Below are positions 1-9,204 of a stretch of 64,000 nt of DNA, one piece after another. Location: the NCBI RefSeq assembly GCF_007826885.1, contig NZ_ML675583.1, forward strand, positions 1 to 64,000, in the 5' to 3' direction. The stretch is from Candidatus Nitrosocosmicus arcticus. GTDB lineage: Archaea > Thermoproteota > Nitrososphaeria > Nitrososphaerales > Nitrososphaeraceae. The stretch's first letter is position 1; every line of letters begins with the position of its first letter. Made by a program: the position numbers and the translations under genes. Under the pieces are notes generated by a model. The model made no database searches. It was given only the letters and a program-made list of their open reading frames with translations, and was not told the DNA's origin.

Positions 1-105
1 TGTTCATGCTATCCATTGGCATTGACATATTGTTCATTCCCATACTCATATTGTTCATGCTATCCATTGGCATTGACATATTGTTCATTCCCATACTCAT
101 ATTGT
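1..105. repeat. 51-bp tandem repeat encoding Met/Asn-rich 17-aa units
   Basis: Two consecutive 51-bp copies (1-51 and 52-102) are nearly identical and in frame with the CHRD gene. On the minus strand each encodes MNNMSMGMNNMSMPMDS. The array continues past the left window edge, so copy number is unknown. Confidence 0.85.
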
Positions 106-610
106 ACATTGCGATACCCATTATCTGTCCTCTGATTTCACCGTTTGGATTCTGTTCTGTGTGGAAGTTGACATAGGTGTTGCCGTCTTTCATTGCTGTT
201 ATCAAATCAGCTATCGTCATTCCTTGCATTTCACCCTCTAACATATCTGCGGTAATTGTCCCATTTTCAGAAACTTCGTTTTGAGCAGATGTGAAATTGA
301 ATAGAGTTACTACAACTGGACCATTTTCTCCTATAGCTCCACTATGTATGTGACCCTGAGTTACTCCTTGAATATTTGTTGCATTTACATCAAAATCAAC
401 TGTTTCATTATTTGGCATAACTGGAGTAAACTCTGCCATTCCAGTTGCTTGGTTGTCTACTGGTGGAACTTCTTCTTGACCTGAAAGATTAGCTACTTGC
501 TCATGTTTTGCAAATACAACAATTGTATTTGAAAAAGATGATAGTGCTGCTACACTTCCTAATACTACTGCTATGGTAAAAAATACTATTATACTATTTT
601 TGGTTCTCAT
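1..610 (-). CDS. Secreted CHRD-domain protein with Met-rich tail (C-terminus off window)
   Basis: Reading leftwards from the ATG at 608-610, about 35 residues form a signal peptide or N-terminal anchor. A CHRD domain follows, with LSGQEEVPPV at its start, HIHSGAIGENGP in the middle and FHTEQNPNGEIRGQI near its end. CHRD domains are extracellular beta folds first described in chordin; their role in archaea is not established. After the domain the chain enters methionine-rich 17-residue repeats and leaves the window without a stop. A second CHRD protein lies at 9205-9750 without such a tail. Family is clear; function is unknown. Confidence 0.85.
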   Translation of the reverse strand, partial: MRTKNSIIVFFTIAVVLGSVAALSSFSNTIVVFAKHEQVANLSGQEEVPPVDNQATGMAEFTPVMPNNETVDFDVNATNIQGVTQGHIHSGAIGENGPVVVTLFNFTSAQNEVSENGTITADMLEGEMQGMTIADLITAMKDGNTYVNFHTEQNPNGEIRGQIMGIAMYNMSMGMNNMSMPMDSMNNMSMGMNNMSMPMDSMN

Positions 611-798
611 CGACGATTTGTTTGTAACATAGTATATAACCACATTCCCAAATTGCACCCAAATGTGCACTATGTAAGATAGTAGTATTCAATACTGATC
701 GATTGCACAGATGTTATAAAACACTAGAAAAATCGAAAATTGCAGGTTGAATCAATTGTAATTTATATGATGTATTATATTTACATTCTTCGTTTCCT

Positions 799-981
799 CT
801 ATCTAGTATTTATCCATACCATTACTGCCAAACCAATCGTTTGAGCAAGGTTAATTACAAACAAATATAGTGCAGCTGCATCCACAACGGCCTTAATTGC
901 AGGACCATCTGTATATAGATTAAACCAGAAGATAACTATTACAATATTTTGGACCATAAATGCGGAAGCCACCGTTATCAA
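799..981 (-). CDS. Small membrane protein downstream of TatC
   Basis: This 60-residue ORF starts at TTG 979-981, 23 nt after the tatC stop on the same strand. It has two hydrophobic stretches (about residues 5-20 and 34-55) separated by a short polar loop with a Thr-Asp-Gly-Pro turn, so a two-helix membrane protein is likely. No family is recognised; it lacks the amphipathic helix of TatA. Co-transcription with tatC is inferred from spacing. The open frame extends a few codons upstream without an ATG, so the start is uncertain. Confidence 0.5.
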   Translation of the reverse strand: MITVASAFMVQNIVIVIFWFNLYTDGPAIKAVVDAAALYLFVINLAQTIGLAVMVWINTR

Positions 982-1004
982 ACCATATGTAAAATATGAT
1001 TTTA

Positions 1005-1808
1005 TTAATCTTGTATTCTGGACATTTTCGAGTCTACCTTAATTATGGTCATCCCAATAAAATACAAAAGCATCATTGGTCCTACTATAAACCACATGGT
1101 TAATCCACTCCCATCTGGAGTTATGATGGCACCTACAATAACTAGAACTATGAGAATGTACCTAAAGTTCTTTTTCCAGAAATCAGGTTTAACAAATTTG
1201 GTTTTGGTAACAGTCCACATAATTATTGGAAGTTGATAAGCAAATCCGAATATTATAAGTAAATTTAGTACGAAAATAATAAATGGAATGATTTCAAAAA
1301 AAGATACTACACCCATAGACTGTCCATAGTTATACAAAAAATCAAGGGTGTAGGGAATTACAATAAAATAAGAAAACAGACAGCCGAGTATAAATAACGC
1401 CATTACAGGTAACATGATTCCTTTAATGATCTTTTTCTCGTAATGATGAAGTGCAGGATTCAAAAAAGCAAACAGTTCACCAATTATGACTGGTAAACCG
1501 CTTACAATACCTATGATGATGGATACATACATCTGTGCGGTGAAAGCTTGTCCAGGAGTGACTTGCACCAAATCAACGGCATTAGGCAATAAATCATTTC
1601 GTATTTGGGAAATAATTTGAACTGATATACTATTAAAAGAATCTGGGTATAAAATTAAGAAATGATATCCATGAAAGTTAACGGCAGTGAAACCAAGAGT
1701 CATGCAAACCAGAATGATAATAATTATTACAATGCAGATTCTGATTGTCCTTACTCTAAGTTCGTATAATAGTTTTACAATTGGTTTATCCTCAGATATA
1801 TTTATCAA
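1005..1808 (-). CDS. tatC: Sec-independent protein translocase TatC
   Basis: TatC is the polytopic receptor of the twin-arginine pathway, which exports folded, often cofactor-containing proteins. The 267-aa product has the family's N-terminal cytosolic helix with LYELRVRTIR, like the conserved L-x-E-L-R-x-R signature, then six hydrophobic segments and the periplasmic Pro-rich stretch with LNPALHHYEKK. Length is normal. The start is TTG at 1806-1808 preceded by GAGAAGG. No tatA is visible within the window. The neighbouring molybdenum-enzyme gene and MoaA fit a Tat client locus. Confidence 0.9.
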   Translation of the reverse strand: MINISEDKPIVKLLYELRVRTIRICIVIIIIILVCMTLGFTAVNFHGYHFLILYPDSFNSISVQIISQIRNDLLPNAVDLVQVTPGQAFTAQMYVSIIIGIVSGLPVIIGELFAFLNPALHHYEKKIIKGIMLPVMALFILGCLFSYFIVIPYTLDFLYNYGQSMGVVSFFEIIPFIIFVLNLLIIFGFAYQLPIIMWTVTKTKFVKPDFWKKNFRYILIVLVIVGAIITPDGSGLTMWFIVGPMMLLYFIGMTIIKVDSKMSRIQD

Positions 1809-1963
1809 CCTTCTCTAATTTACTCATTCTATTAAAATTTTTATGGCGAGAGTATGAATCAAGATCTTTTTCATCATTAGTTATATATCAATGCTGGATA
1901 ATAATAGGTAATTATGATACCGGATGGATATTCAGGTAATATTGTATATTAGGGGTAATATAC

Positions 1964-2959
1964 TTGGAAAATAATCTTGTAGACAGTTTTGGAAGGATAG
2001 CAAAGAAACTAAGAATTTCAATAACTGATAGGTGTAACATGCAATGTATTTACTGCATGCCCTCAAACAATACCAAGTGGTTAGAACAAGATAACCTTCT
2101 GAGTTATGAACAAATAACTCGTCTTGCCAAGATATTTGTTTCTTTGGGAATTGAAAAGATAAAAATTACAGGAGGAGAACCTACAGTTCGTGGTAACGTA
2201 GAGAATCTAATCAAATCCCTGTCATCTATTGAAGGATTAAGATCGATTAGTATGACAACAAATGGAATCCTGCTAAAAGATAAAATAAAGATTCTCAAAG
2301 AATCTGGACTAGAAAGTTTAAACATTAGTTTGGATACATTCAAACCTGACAGATTTAAATCCATGAGTGGAATTGATGGCTTTTATAAAGTGATGGATGC
2401 AATAAACACCGCATTAAAAGAGAATTTGCCAGTAAAAATCAACACGGTAATCATGAGAGGATGGAATGACGATGAAATTTCACAATTCGTAAGATTTTCC
2501 CGAGACACTGGATGTATTGTTAAATTTATTGAATTTATGCCGTTGGATGGAACCGGTATTTGGTCCGAAGATCTAGTTGTAAGTAAGAAAAAAATGATAG
2601 AGACAATAAATAAAGATTTTGATAAATTATCTCCCCTTCATAATGATAAATCTGACCCCGCAAGATTGTACACTTTTGAAGATGGAAAAGGAGTTGTAGG
2701 ATTTATTCCCTCCATCACAGAGCCTTTTTGTCAAAACTGTGATAGAATGCGGTTAACTGCAGACGGTAAACTTTACAGTTGTTTATTTGACAAGTCAAGT
2801 AATGATTTAAAGAGTTTACTTGAAGAGGGAAAATCAGACATCGATATAATAAAATGCATCAACAAGTCTGTACAGGAAAAACCTGAAGGAATTATTAAAA
2901 TCATAAAAACACATTCATTAAGACCAACATTGAATGTTATGCATACTATTGGTGGATAG
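1964..2959 (+). CDS. moaA: MoaA-type radical SAM GTP 3',8-cyclase
   Basis: MoaA opens molybdopterin biosynthesis by converting GTP to the cyclic intermediate later made into cPMP. The radical-SAM motif CNMQCIYC has cysteines at 24, 28 and 31; TGGEPTVR follows. A C-terminal second cluster has cysteines at about 256, 259 and 273 (CQNCDRMRLT). The chain ends in Gly-Gly, as required in MoaA. Length 331 is normal. Start is TTG 1964-1966, seven bases after AGGGGT. It stands alone here without moaC, moaD or moaE, but next to a molybdoenzyme gene on the opposite strand. Confidence 0.92.
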   Translation: MENNLVDSFGRIAKKLRISITDRCNMQCIYCMPSNNTKWLEQDNLLSYEQITRLAKIFVSLGIEKIKITGGEPTVRGNVENLIKSLSSIEGLRSISMTTNGILLKDKIKILKESGLESLNISLDTFKPDRFKSMSGIDGFYKVMDAINTALKENLPVKINTVIMRGWNDDEISQFVRFSRDTGCIVKFIEFMPLDGTGIWSEDLVVSKKKMIETINKDFDKLSPLHNDKSDPARLYTFEDGKGVVGFIPSITEPFCQNCDRMRLTADGKLYSCLFDKSSNDLKSLLEEGKSDIDIIKCINKSVQEKPEGIIKIIKTHSLRPTLNVMHTIGG

Positions 2960-3158
2960 ACACAAAAAAAATAGTCAGATTAAAATATGCACAAGACATG
3001 AGACAGAGATTTTGAAATGGAAAAAAACATCAGTACTTTCCGGAATTAATCGGTCCACACTATATCCTTTTTTAGATCCATCTGCAAATCAAGGGCAAAT
3101 AATATCAATTATTGAACTAAAAAACAAAATACGGGCCTTCAAAATCAAAACATCGATA

Positions 3159-4856
3159 CTAAACTGAAATATCTAATTGATTATAGCCATCAGCACCGTT
3201 TGGGAATGGTTGTTCTAATTCAGAAGTTTGGACTTGGCCTGTTTTGTCTGTTGCTCTCACGATAATTTTATAATTCCCTTTATCTTCAGCGGTAAATCCA
3301 CTTGTCCATAGAACCCAGGTATATTGTGACAATGGATCTTTGACTATCGCAGTTTTCCATGTAGTTCCTCCATCTACACTTACCTCAACTTTGGAAATTC
3401 CTCTATCACCTGCAAATGCTATTCCTGCAACAGGGATATTTTTACCATTCAGGAAGCTGCTATTTGGCACTAAATTCGGGAAATTGTCATTTACGGGTTG
3501 ATTGCCAGGAATAACGATTGTTGAATAAATATTTTTGATACCATTATTTGTCCACCCCTTTCTTTGCCAAAAGCCTTCATAAGTTTTATCTACTAATTCT
3601 ATTTCTGTAATCCATTTTGGATTCATCATCCCATAGAATCCAGGTACTATTGCTCTGACAGGATATCCATGCTCGCTTGTCAAAGGCGAATTGTTCATGT
3701 CATATGCTAAAATGGTACTATCCATCATACCATTCTCTAATGGAATTCCTACATCATATCCATCCGAACATCTAAACACAATATATTTAACGCTAGACTG
3801 AACTCCAGCTTTAGAAAGTATGTCTCTAAGCCTCACTCCCTTCCACAAGGCGGTGCCTACAAGATTTCCACCTATTTTATTGCTGATACATGTCAAGGTT
3901 GCAAATTCTTCAACTGAATTCATACTCCTGATTTCTTCATAGTTAATTACAACAGGATTATCCACTAGTCCTTTGATAGTAAGATTCCAGTCATCAGCAT
4001 TGACAGTGGGTACTACTGTGTTTATATCTATCCTATAAAAGATGAAAGTTGGAGTAACCTCCGCATCTACTAGTGGAGTAAGAATAGGATTTTCAAAACC
4101 AGGGGGTTTTGATTTTGATTGTAAAAATTGCTGAATTGATTGGTCAAGGGCACGGGGCTGTTGTTGCTGTTGTTCTGACCCAGATATTAAACGGTTAAAT
4201 CCAAAATACACTAATGGAATGGCGATAACTGAAATTATTAAAGCACGGATCATGTCTCTCTTGTTATAATCGATATTTGTAGTAGCTTTGCTACTTTTAT
4301 TGATAATCTTCTCTGCCTCAACAATATCAGAATGAGTTTCAACCAGATCAATTCTCTTATTTTTATTACCAAACAAAAATGCAAAGATTAAGCCATAAAC
4401 GGCACTTGGTAGTAAAAATAACACAAATGATTTGACAGGAATAGATATGGATTGCCCCGGCGTTGTACTAAGCACCAAAAAAATAATTGTTATTGCAATC
4501 AAGATTATATAAGAAACAAATGTAGATATACTAGATTTGATTACAAATTTAGGCGATTTCATTTTCATAAACAATTTTCCTAAAATGATACCTATTATTC
4601 CATAAAGTAAAACGTTGACCACGATTGCACCTATAATTGTAGAATATTTAGCTAACGGACCTAGTGTTAGTACTGCTTGCGATTCGATTTCTCCAGATGT
4701 AATCGAGATTAATCCCTGGGAAGCAATTTCAGGTATAAATAATCCATCAATAGTTAATTTTAAGAAAAGTGATAAGGATAAACTGGCTACTCCGGCAGCG
4801 AGGCCAAATAAGAAAAATACAATATAATTATTGCCCCTTAATCCTAGGACCACCAT
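3159..4856 (-). CDS. Membrane-anchored sulfite-oxidase-family molybdopterin oxidoreductase
   Basis: The 565-aa protein joins an N-terminal membrane region of about five or six hydrophobic segments (residues 10-221) to a soluble sulfite-oxidase-type domain (from about 245). The molybdopterin domain has the expected ligand cysteine C323 in LTCISN, followed by LWKGVRLRDIL, FRCSDGY and YPVRAIVPG. A C-terminal Ig-like Mo-co dimerisation region carries SVDGGTTW. Just before the last membrane helix is NKRDMIR (198-204), which resembles the Tat consensus S/T-R-R-x-F-L-K with KR in place of RR. The catalytic domain is predicted extracytoplasmic. The substrate cannot be named from sequence. Confidence 0.88.
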   Translation of the reverse strand: MVVLGLRGNNYIVFFLFGLAAGVASLSLSLFLKLTIDGLFIPEIASQGLISITSGEIESQAVLTLGPLAKYSTIIGAIVVNVLLYGIIGIILGKLFMKMKSPKFVIKSSISTFVSYIILIAITIIFLVLSTTPGQSISIPVKSFVLFLLPSAVYGLIFAFLFGNKNKRIDLVETHSDIVEAEKIINKSSKATTNIDYNKRDMIRALIISVIAIPLVYFGFNRLISGSEQQQQQPRALDQSIQQFLQSKSKPPGFENPILTPLVDAEVTPTFIFYRIDINTVVPTVNADDWNLTIKGLVDNPVVINYEEIRSMNSVEEFATLTCISNKIGGNLVGTALWKGVRLRDILSKAGVQSSVKYIVFRCSDGYDVGIPLENGMMDSTILAYDMNNSPLTSEHGYPVRAIVPGFYGMMNPKWITEIELVDKTYEGFWQRKGWTNNGIKNIYSTIVIPGNQPVNDNFPNLVPNSSFLNGKNIPVAGIAFAGDRGISKVEVSVDGGTTWKTAIVKDPLSQYTWVLWTSGFTAEDKGNYKIIVRATDKTGQVQTSELEQPFPNGADGYNQLDISV

Positions 4857-5098
4857 ATAATCAAACTACATAAGAGATTTAAGGTTTTTTCCAAATTAGC
4901 GTATTAGTCGTGATATACTTTCTGGATGAATTATCAATTAATGGTTATTGATCAAGGAATTAATATTTATCCTGATTTCTTATCATGTTCACAACTTAGT
5001 ATTTCTTAATTAAATAACTTGGTTTAACTTCGCTGCTACAAAATCACTGTGTGAGTGTAAAAATCTACTAATTTATTTCTTATCGCCTACAATATTAG

Positions 5099-5491
5099 TT
5101 AGGAATTAGAATATGTATTTACTATGTTGCAGATTTTGGTTTCTACCTTCATTATCCCACCGGTACAGTCACTAGAAAGGGAGGAATTGTAGTTAGGAAT
5201 GGGGGATATGGTGACACTGTACATCCCCATCGATAGTTTTACAGCAGTTCCTGATGAATTTCCTTTAAATGTTGCAGGGATGGGATCATTGGCATGAATA
5301 TTTACGGTGAAATCTGAGGATTTGTTATTACCCTCATCACCATTAACAGTGGTTATATTTACTATTAATGTTCCTTTATTTGTATCCGAAGTTAATGGGG
5401 TGTTTTCACTACCAAGACTGCTTGCTATAGCAGATGAACTCACTATTGTATACATAAGGGATATTAAAAATAAAGTGCAAACAAATTTCAT
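5099..5491 (-). CDS. Secreted protein with beta-rich extracellular domain
   Basis: This 130-aa product has a signal peptide (residues 1-24, cleavable after SSSAIAS). The short domain contains KGTLIVNITTVNG, a DFTVNIHAND strand, a glycine-serine turn and MYSVTISPIPNY. The pattern resembles SpaA or prealbumin-like beta domains of archaeal surface proteins. Two cysteines in the last 25 residues could form a disulfide. Function is not assignable. The gene stands alone between long AT-rich spacers. Confidence 0.6.
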   Translation of the reverse strand: MKFVCTLFLISLMYTIVSSSAIASSLGSENTPLTSDTNKGTLIVNITTVNGDEGNNKSSDFTVNIHANDPIPATFKGNSSGTAVKLSMGMYSVTISPIPNYNSSLSSDCTGGIMKVETKICNIVNTYSNS

Positions 5492-5606
5492 AGAAGATCT
5501 TTACACTACTATATTAAAAAGACTCGGTCTATTTAATGATTTTTCAATTTCATATTCATTAATTTATGAAAAGATTCAACCTGTTACTAAATGTTCTTCC
5601 ATCAAT

Positions 5607-5828
5607 TCATGAGGTATAGTTGTAAAACAAATTGCAATTTTGTTCTATTGATGAAGGTTGAATACTTATGAAATCGAGAAACATTTGTAGCCTTCTGGGA
5701 TATTGGCGTTTTGATTCTCTGGCACCTAAAGCATAAATGAATTTTTCATATGAAGAGAAATTTGAAGGATAATGTTTTTCTCGCTTATTGCTCTCTACTT
5801 CATAGGTCACTATAGGAGGTGGATCCAT
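5607..5828 (-). pseudogene. Probable N-terminal remnant of a tyrosine recombinase
   Basis: The 73-aa frame from ATG 5826-5828 contains SSYEKFIYALGARESKRQYPRRLQMFLDF, shown here in pieces: SSYEKFIYALGA then RESKRQYPRRLQMFLDF. This resembles the SAM-like core-binding domain at the start of archaeal integrases. The frame then ends with no catalytic domain (no R, H-x-x-R or Y motifs) and nothing continuing in the flanking bases. A truncated mobile-element remnant is the simplest reading; a short live protein is possible. The resemblance is from memory of the family. Confidence 0.45.
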
Positions 5829-5959
5829 TGTTTGATGTCAAACGGGCCTAGTGGGCTTCAAGACGTTATCGGTCCTTAAAGATGAATTCTATTTTTCAGA
5901 TGTCACCTTATTTTAAATTTTTTCAACGGTAGATTCGTGATATATAATGATGCAGTATC

Positions 5960-7237
5960 TCATCCAAATGTAAATACATATGCTTGGAATCCTTTTCCTT
6001 TAATATCCACTAAAAGCGTTCGATTATCACTGCTATATGATTGGTGATTAACTATGTTGTACAGTCTTGGTTCATCTATAGTGAATTTACTGTTATTTTT
6101 AACGTCAATACCTTTGGATTTGTCCGATATCAAAGAATTGTCTTCATAAATGGTTACTTGACTTTGATTTTGGCTATTGTCACTGCTATTGACTCCAACT
6201 ACCATGTTAACGGACTTTGCTGAATAGCTTAGTAGTATACGGCCTGTATTACTTTGTAATTCCACATTATCCGGATTGTTTTTCCATTGTCCTTCTAAGT
6301 ATATTGTATTAGGTTTGATGCTTGAATTTGACGTCAATGAAGAAGATGGCAGGAAATAATTTATAGCCTGACCCAAATGAAGACCTTCTGGATTTCCTAT
6401 TGCTGAACGAGATGATTGATTTCCAAAATACAATTCGGGTGTTTTGATTTTTGAAAAGTCGATAGGTTGTGCGAGAAAACTACTAACGTTATTTTTATAA
6501 GTATTTTGAATTATATTACTATTGGTGTAATAAGAAAAAATATCATTATCTGTATTTTTAATATCTTTATTAGTATCTAGTTCATTTAGAAGAGACTGAA
6601 TTACCTTTTCTGTATGACCATAATCACTCTCACCAATCTTATCATACCTTACATATCCTTGAGCATCTATAAGATACATTCTAGGCCAATAGTTGTTCTC
6701 GTATGCATTCCAAGTACCATAGGCATTATCCTGGAGGACTGGATATTTTATACCGTATTTGTGCACTGCAGATTTTACATTATCAGTATTTTTTTCAAAT
6801 TCAAATTCTGGTGTATGAATACCAACTATTACTAATCCACTATCAGAATATTTTGTATCCCAGTCGATGAGATGTGGAAGAGTCCTTAGAACATTAATAC
6901 AACTATAAGTCCAAAAGTTGACAAGTACTACTTTCCCTTTTAATGAGACTAGTGATATTGGAGCACTATCATTGGTGTTTATACTTCCTTCAATTTTCTG
7001 AAATTCCGGGGCCCTTTTAAATTGCGATGTTGTATCATTATCCATAATCTTATCTTCACTAATTTCAGAGATTGTTTTTGATTTTTGAATACTGCCCCCG
7101 TCGTCTTGATTTAAAACTGCTTTGTTCAATATCTCACCAAAGACATAATTAGAGAAAGAAGAGGTGGTGTGTACATAACCCACAATTGATATCATAGATA
7201 AAATCACAATTACAATGACAAAATAATCCTTATTCAT
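5960..7237 (-). CDS. DipZ-like extracellular thioredoxin-fold protein lacking the resolving cysteine
   Basis: The 425-aa protein has an N-terminal membrane anchor (5-27), a redoxin domain (about 75-220) and a C-terminal beta domain starting KTPELYFGNQ and ending QAYVFTFG. This order matches the C-terminal half of DipZ/TlpA-type proteins. In those proteins the active site is usually WTYSCINC. Here it reads WTYSCINV: Cys113 is kept but position 116 is GTT (Val). The rest (NFWTYSC, HTPEFEFE, YPVLQD, WPRMYLID) is well conserved. A dithiol oxidoreductase is therefore unlikely; a peroxidatic or mixed-disulfide role is possible. Confidence 0.8.
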   Translation of the reverse strand: MNKDYFVIVIVILSMISIVGYVHTTSSFSNYVFGEILNKAVLNQDDGGSIQKSKTISEISEDKIMDNDTTSQFKRAPEFQKIEGSINTNDSAPISLVSLKGKVVLVNFWTYSCINVLRTLPHLIDWDTKYSDSGLVIVGIHTPEFEFEKNTDNVKSAVHKYGIKYPVLQDNAYGTWNAYENNYWPRMYLIDAQGYVRYDKIGESDYGHTEKVIQSLLNELDTNKDIKNTDNDIFSYYTNSNIIQNTYKNNVSSFLAQPIDFSKIKTPELYFGNQSSRSAIGNPEGLHLGQAINYFLPSSSLTSNSSIKPNTIYLEGQWKNNPDNVELQSNTGRILLSYSAKSVNMVVGVNSSDNSQNQSQVTIYEDNSLISDKSKGIDVKNNSKFTIDEPRLYNIVNHQSYSSDNRTLLVDIKGKGFQAYVFTFG

Positions 7238-7484
7238 TTGTTAATCCGTTCTTATTGGGTTTTTATTGTTATTATAGATATATTGTAATGAACTAACAAG
7301 ATAATTCAGATATGGAGGTACATTTATAATCGCCACAGGTTTTCTTACGATTTATCAAACACCGTTAGGAATATTATGAATACTTATCATGAATTGGGAT
7401 TTTATATATACTTGGCCGAATCACTAGGGTTGTATAATTAATGATTCTGACAATGTCTATAAAGAAAAAAAGTTATGAGATATC

Positions 7485-9050
7485 CTACTTGGATATTTTC
7501 CAAATTACTCCCGTGTCTGGATAGGGCCACGTGACCGTATGATTCAACGGTGCGCCTGTTGCTGGAATTGTGTCTCGTAATTCTAATTTACCTAAATCAG
7601 CTATATACAATGCAGTATTATTTTTATCAAATGAAAGTCCTACTGGTGTAAATGCTGATGGATCCTTAATAACAGACAAAAAGTCTGCATAATTACCTGT
7701 CTTTGGATCTAAAGCTACAACTTTATGTCCTACAACCCCTTTATCTATTGTTTCGAAAGTATGGGTTATTGGAGTAAATGTTCCAGATGCGCCTATGAAT
7801 GCCATTCCCGGATTTCCAAAGTCAGAGCTATTTGATATTACCACCTGAGTTAAGGATGGGCCAACTCTCAACTCAGCCAGTGGTTTTACTACTTCTGGAT
7901 GATTCTGCATTAGGAATTTTATTGGTTCTTTAGCACTTGGTGATTTAAATTTAGGATCAGTTACTGGTTCCCCGTTTCCAGCAAAGTCAGGCCAACCATA
8001 AAACTTGCCTAAGTTACTAGCATTAGTTATATCTATAACATGAACCTTATCTGGATCATTTGCTATTTGTCTGCTTCCTCGTTCGTCTGCACCATTATTG
8101 GATACAACAAGCTTATTGTCATCAGTAAATGCCATTCCATAAGGATTTCTAAGTCCTTCTGCAACTAGTTTAAGATCACTCCCATCTAGTTTTGCACTTA
8201 AAATGCAACCATTACATTTTATATTTCCCTCAACTTCTTGACCTTCTCTCGTAGTTGTATTAAAGGGAACAAATCCACCCGTATTAGCGAAATTATTTTC
8301 TGAACCTGTGAATGGATTCGTTGTATTGAAATTTTGACCTGTTAAAGATATATTTCTAGAAGGTATGTCATGAACTTCAGGGGTATATTTTGGCCATTGC
8401 AAACCAAAGATGTTATCTTCTCCAACGACACCACTATTTGTAGCAGTACCTTGAGAAATATATAGCCTACCATCAGGACCAAATGCTATTTGATTATTTT
8501 GATGGTCACCGCTACTTGGTAATCCTATGATTATATCTTTTATAATGCCACTTACAGGATCTAGTGCTGAAACAACTCCTTTGTGTGAGACATAAATTTT
8601 TCCTTTATAAAATTCTATATCTGTAATTGGTCCGTAAAGGAATCTATCAGCAATAACGGATGTATTGCCCTTTGTATCAATCTTTATTATGGTAGGAGTA
8701 CTAAAGAACCACTCTCCAAAGCCTGATTGTGCTACATACATATTTCCTTTATCATCAAATGTTACGCTAGTAGGCATAGTAAGGTTCCAAAATATTGGTT
8801 CAATTTTATAACCCGCTGTCAAGTTAAAGTTTTCTATGCCCGGTTTAGCACCTGAATTTATGACTTTAAGAACAGGTGGTTTTTCTGATGCAAATAGCTG
8901 TTGTTGTGGATTAATTATGATACTACCTGAAAAAAAGCTTGATAAAAGTATCATGGCCAGCGTAACTGTTACGAGAGTCGATAGTTTTGATTTATTTTGA
9001 TTATTATTTTTTTTTTGATAATTTTTATTCAAATGATTCGGTACATTCAT
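7485..9050 (-). CDS. Secreted sorbosone/glucose-dehydrogenase-like beta-propeller protein
   Basis: The 521-aa product has a polar N-terminus, a hydrophobic export segment (about residues 25-48) and a six-bladed propeller domain. Family features include GPITDIEFYKGKIYVS, HQNNQIAFGPDGRLYIS, GLRNPYGMAFTDDNKL and TPVGLSFDKNNTALYIADLG. These match the PQQ-dependent sugar/sorbosone dehydrogenase superfamily. Whether the protein binds PQQ or is catalytic cannot be told. It lies between the thioredoxin-like and CHRD genes, all encoding exported proteins. Start is ATG 9048-9050. Confidence 0.82.
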   Translation of the reverse strand: MNVPNHLNKNYQKKNNNQNKSKLSTLVTVTLAMILLSSFFSGSIIINPQQQLFASEKPPVLKVINSGAKPGIENFNLTAGYKIEPIFWNLTMPTSVTFDDKGNMYVAQSGFGEWFFSTPTIIKIDTKGNTSVIADRFLYGPITDIEFYKGKIYVSHKGVVSALDPVSGIIKDIIIGLPSSGDHQNNQIAFGPDGRLYISQGTATNSGVVGEDNIFGLQWPKYTPEVHDIPSRNISLTGQNFNTTNPFTGSENNFANTGGFVPFNTTTREGQEVEGNIKCNGCILSAKLDGSDLKLVAEGLRNPYGMAFTDDNKLVVSNNGADERGSRQIANDPDKVHVIDITNASNLGKFYGWPDFAGNGEPVTDPKFKSPSAKEPIKFLMQNHPEVVKPLAELRVGPSLTQVVISNSSDFGNPGMAFIGASGTFTPITHTFETIDKGVVGHKVVALDPKTGNYADFLSVIKDPSAFTPVGLSFDKNNTALYIADLGKLELRDTIPATGAPLNHTVTWPYPDTGVIWKISK

Positions 9051-9204
9051 CTGTAAAAATTTTATAGAAACATATTATTAAAGAATTATCGGTATGATTT
9101 CTAGTATAAAATTGTACAACTTAATTGTACTATTAATTTGTACAACAAAATAATCCATCATTCATTCTAAATATTATTAAATACAATTGTTTAGTAATCA
9201 AGTA

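Noticed and set aside
1045-1236. 63-aa plus-strand ORF within tatC
   Set aside because: Antisense to tatC and without family features.
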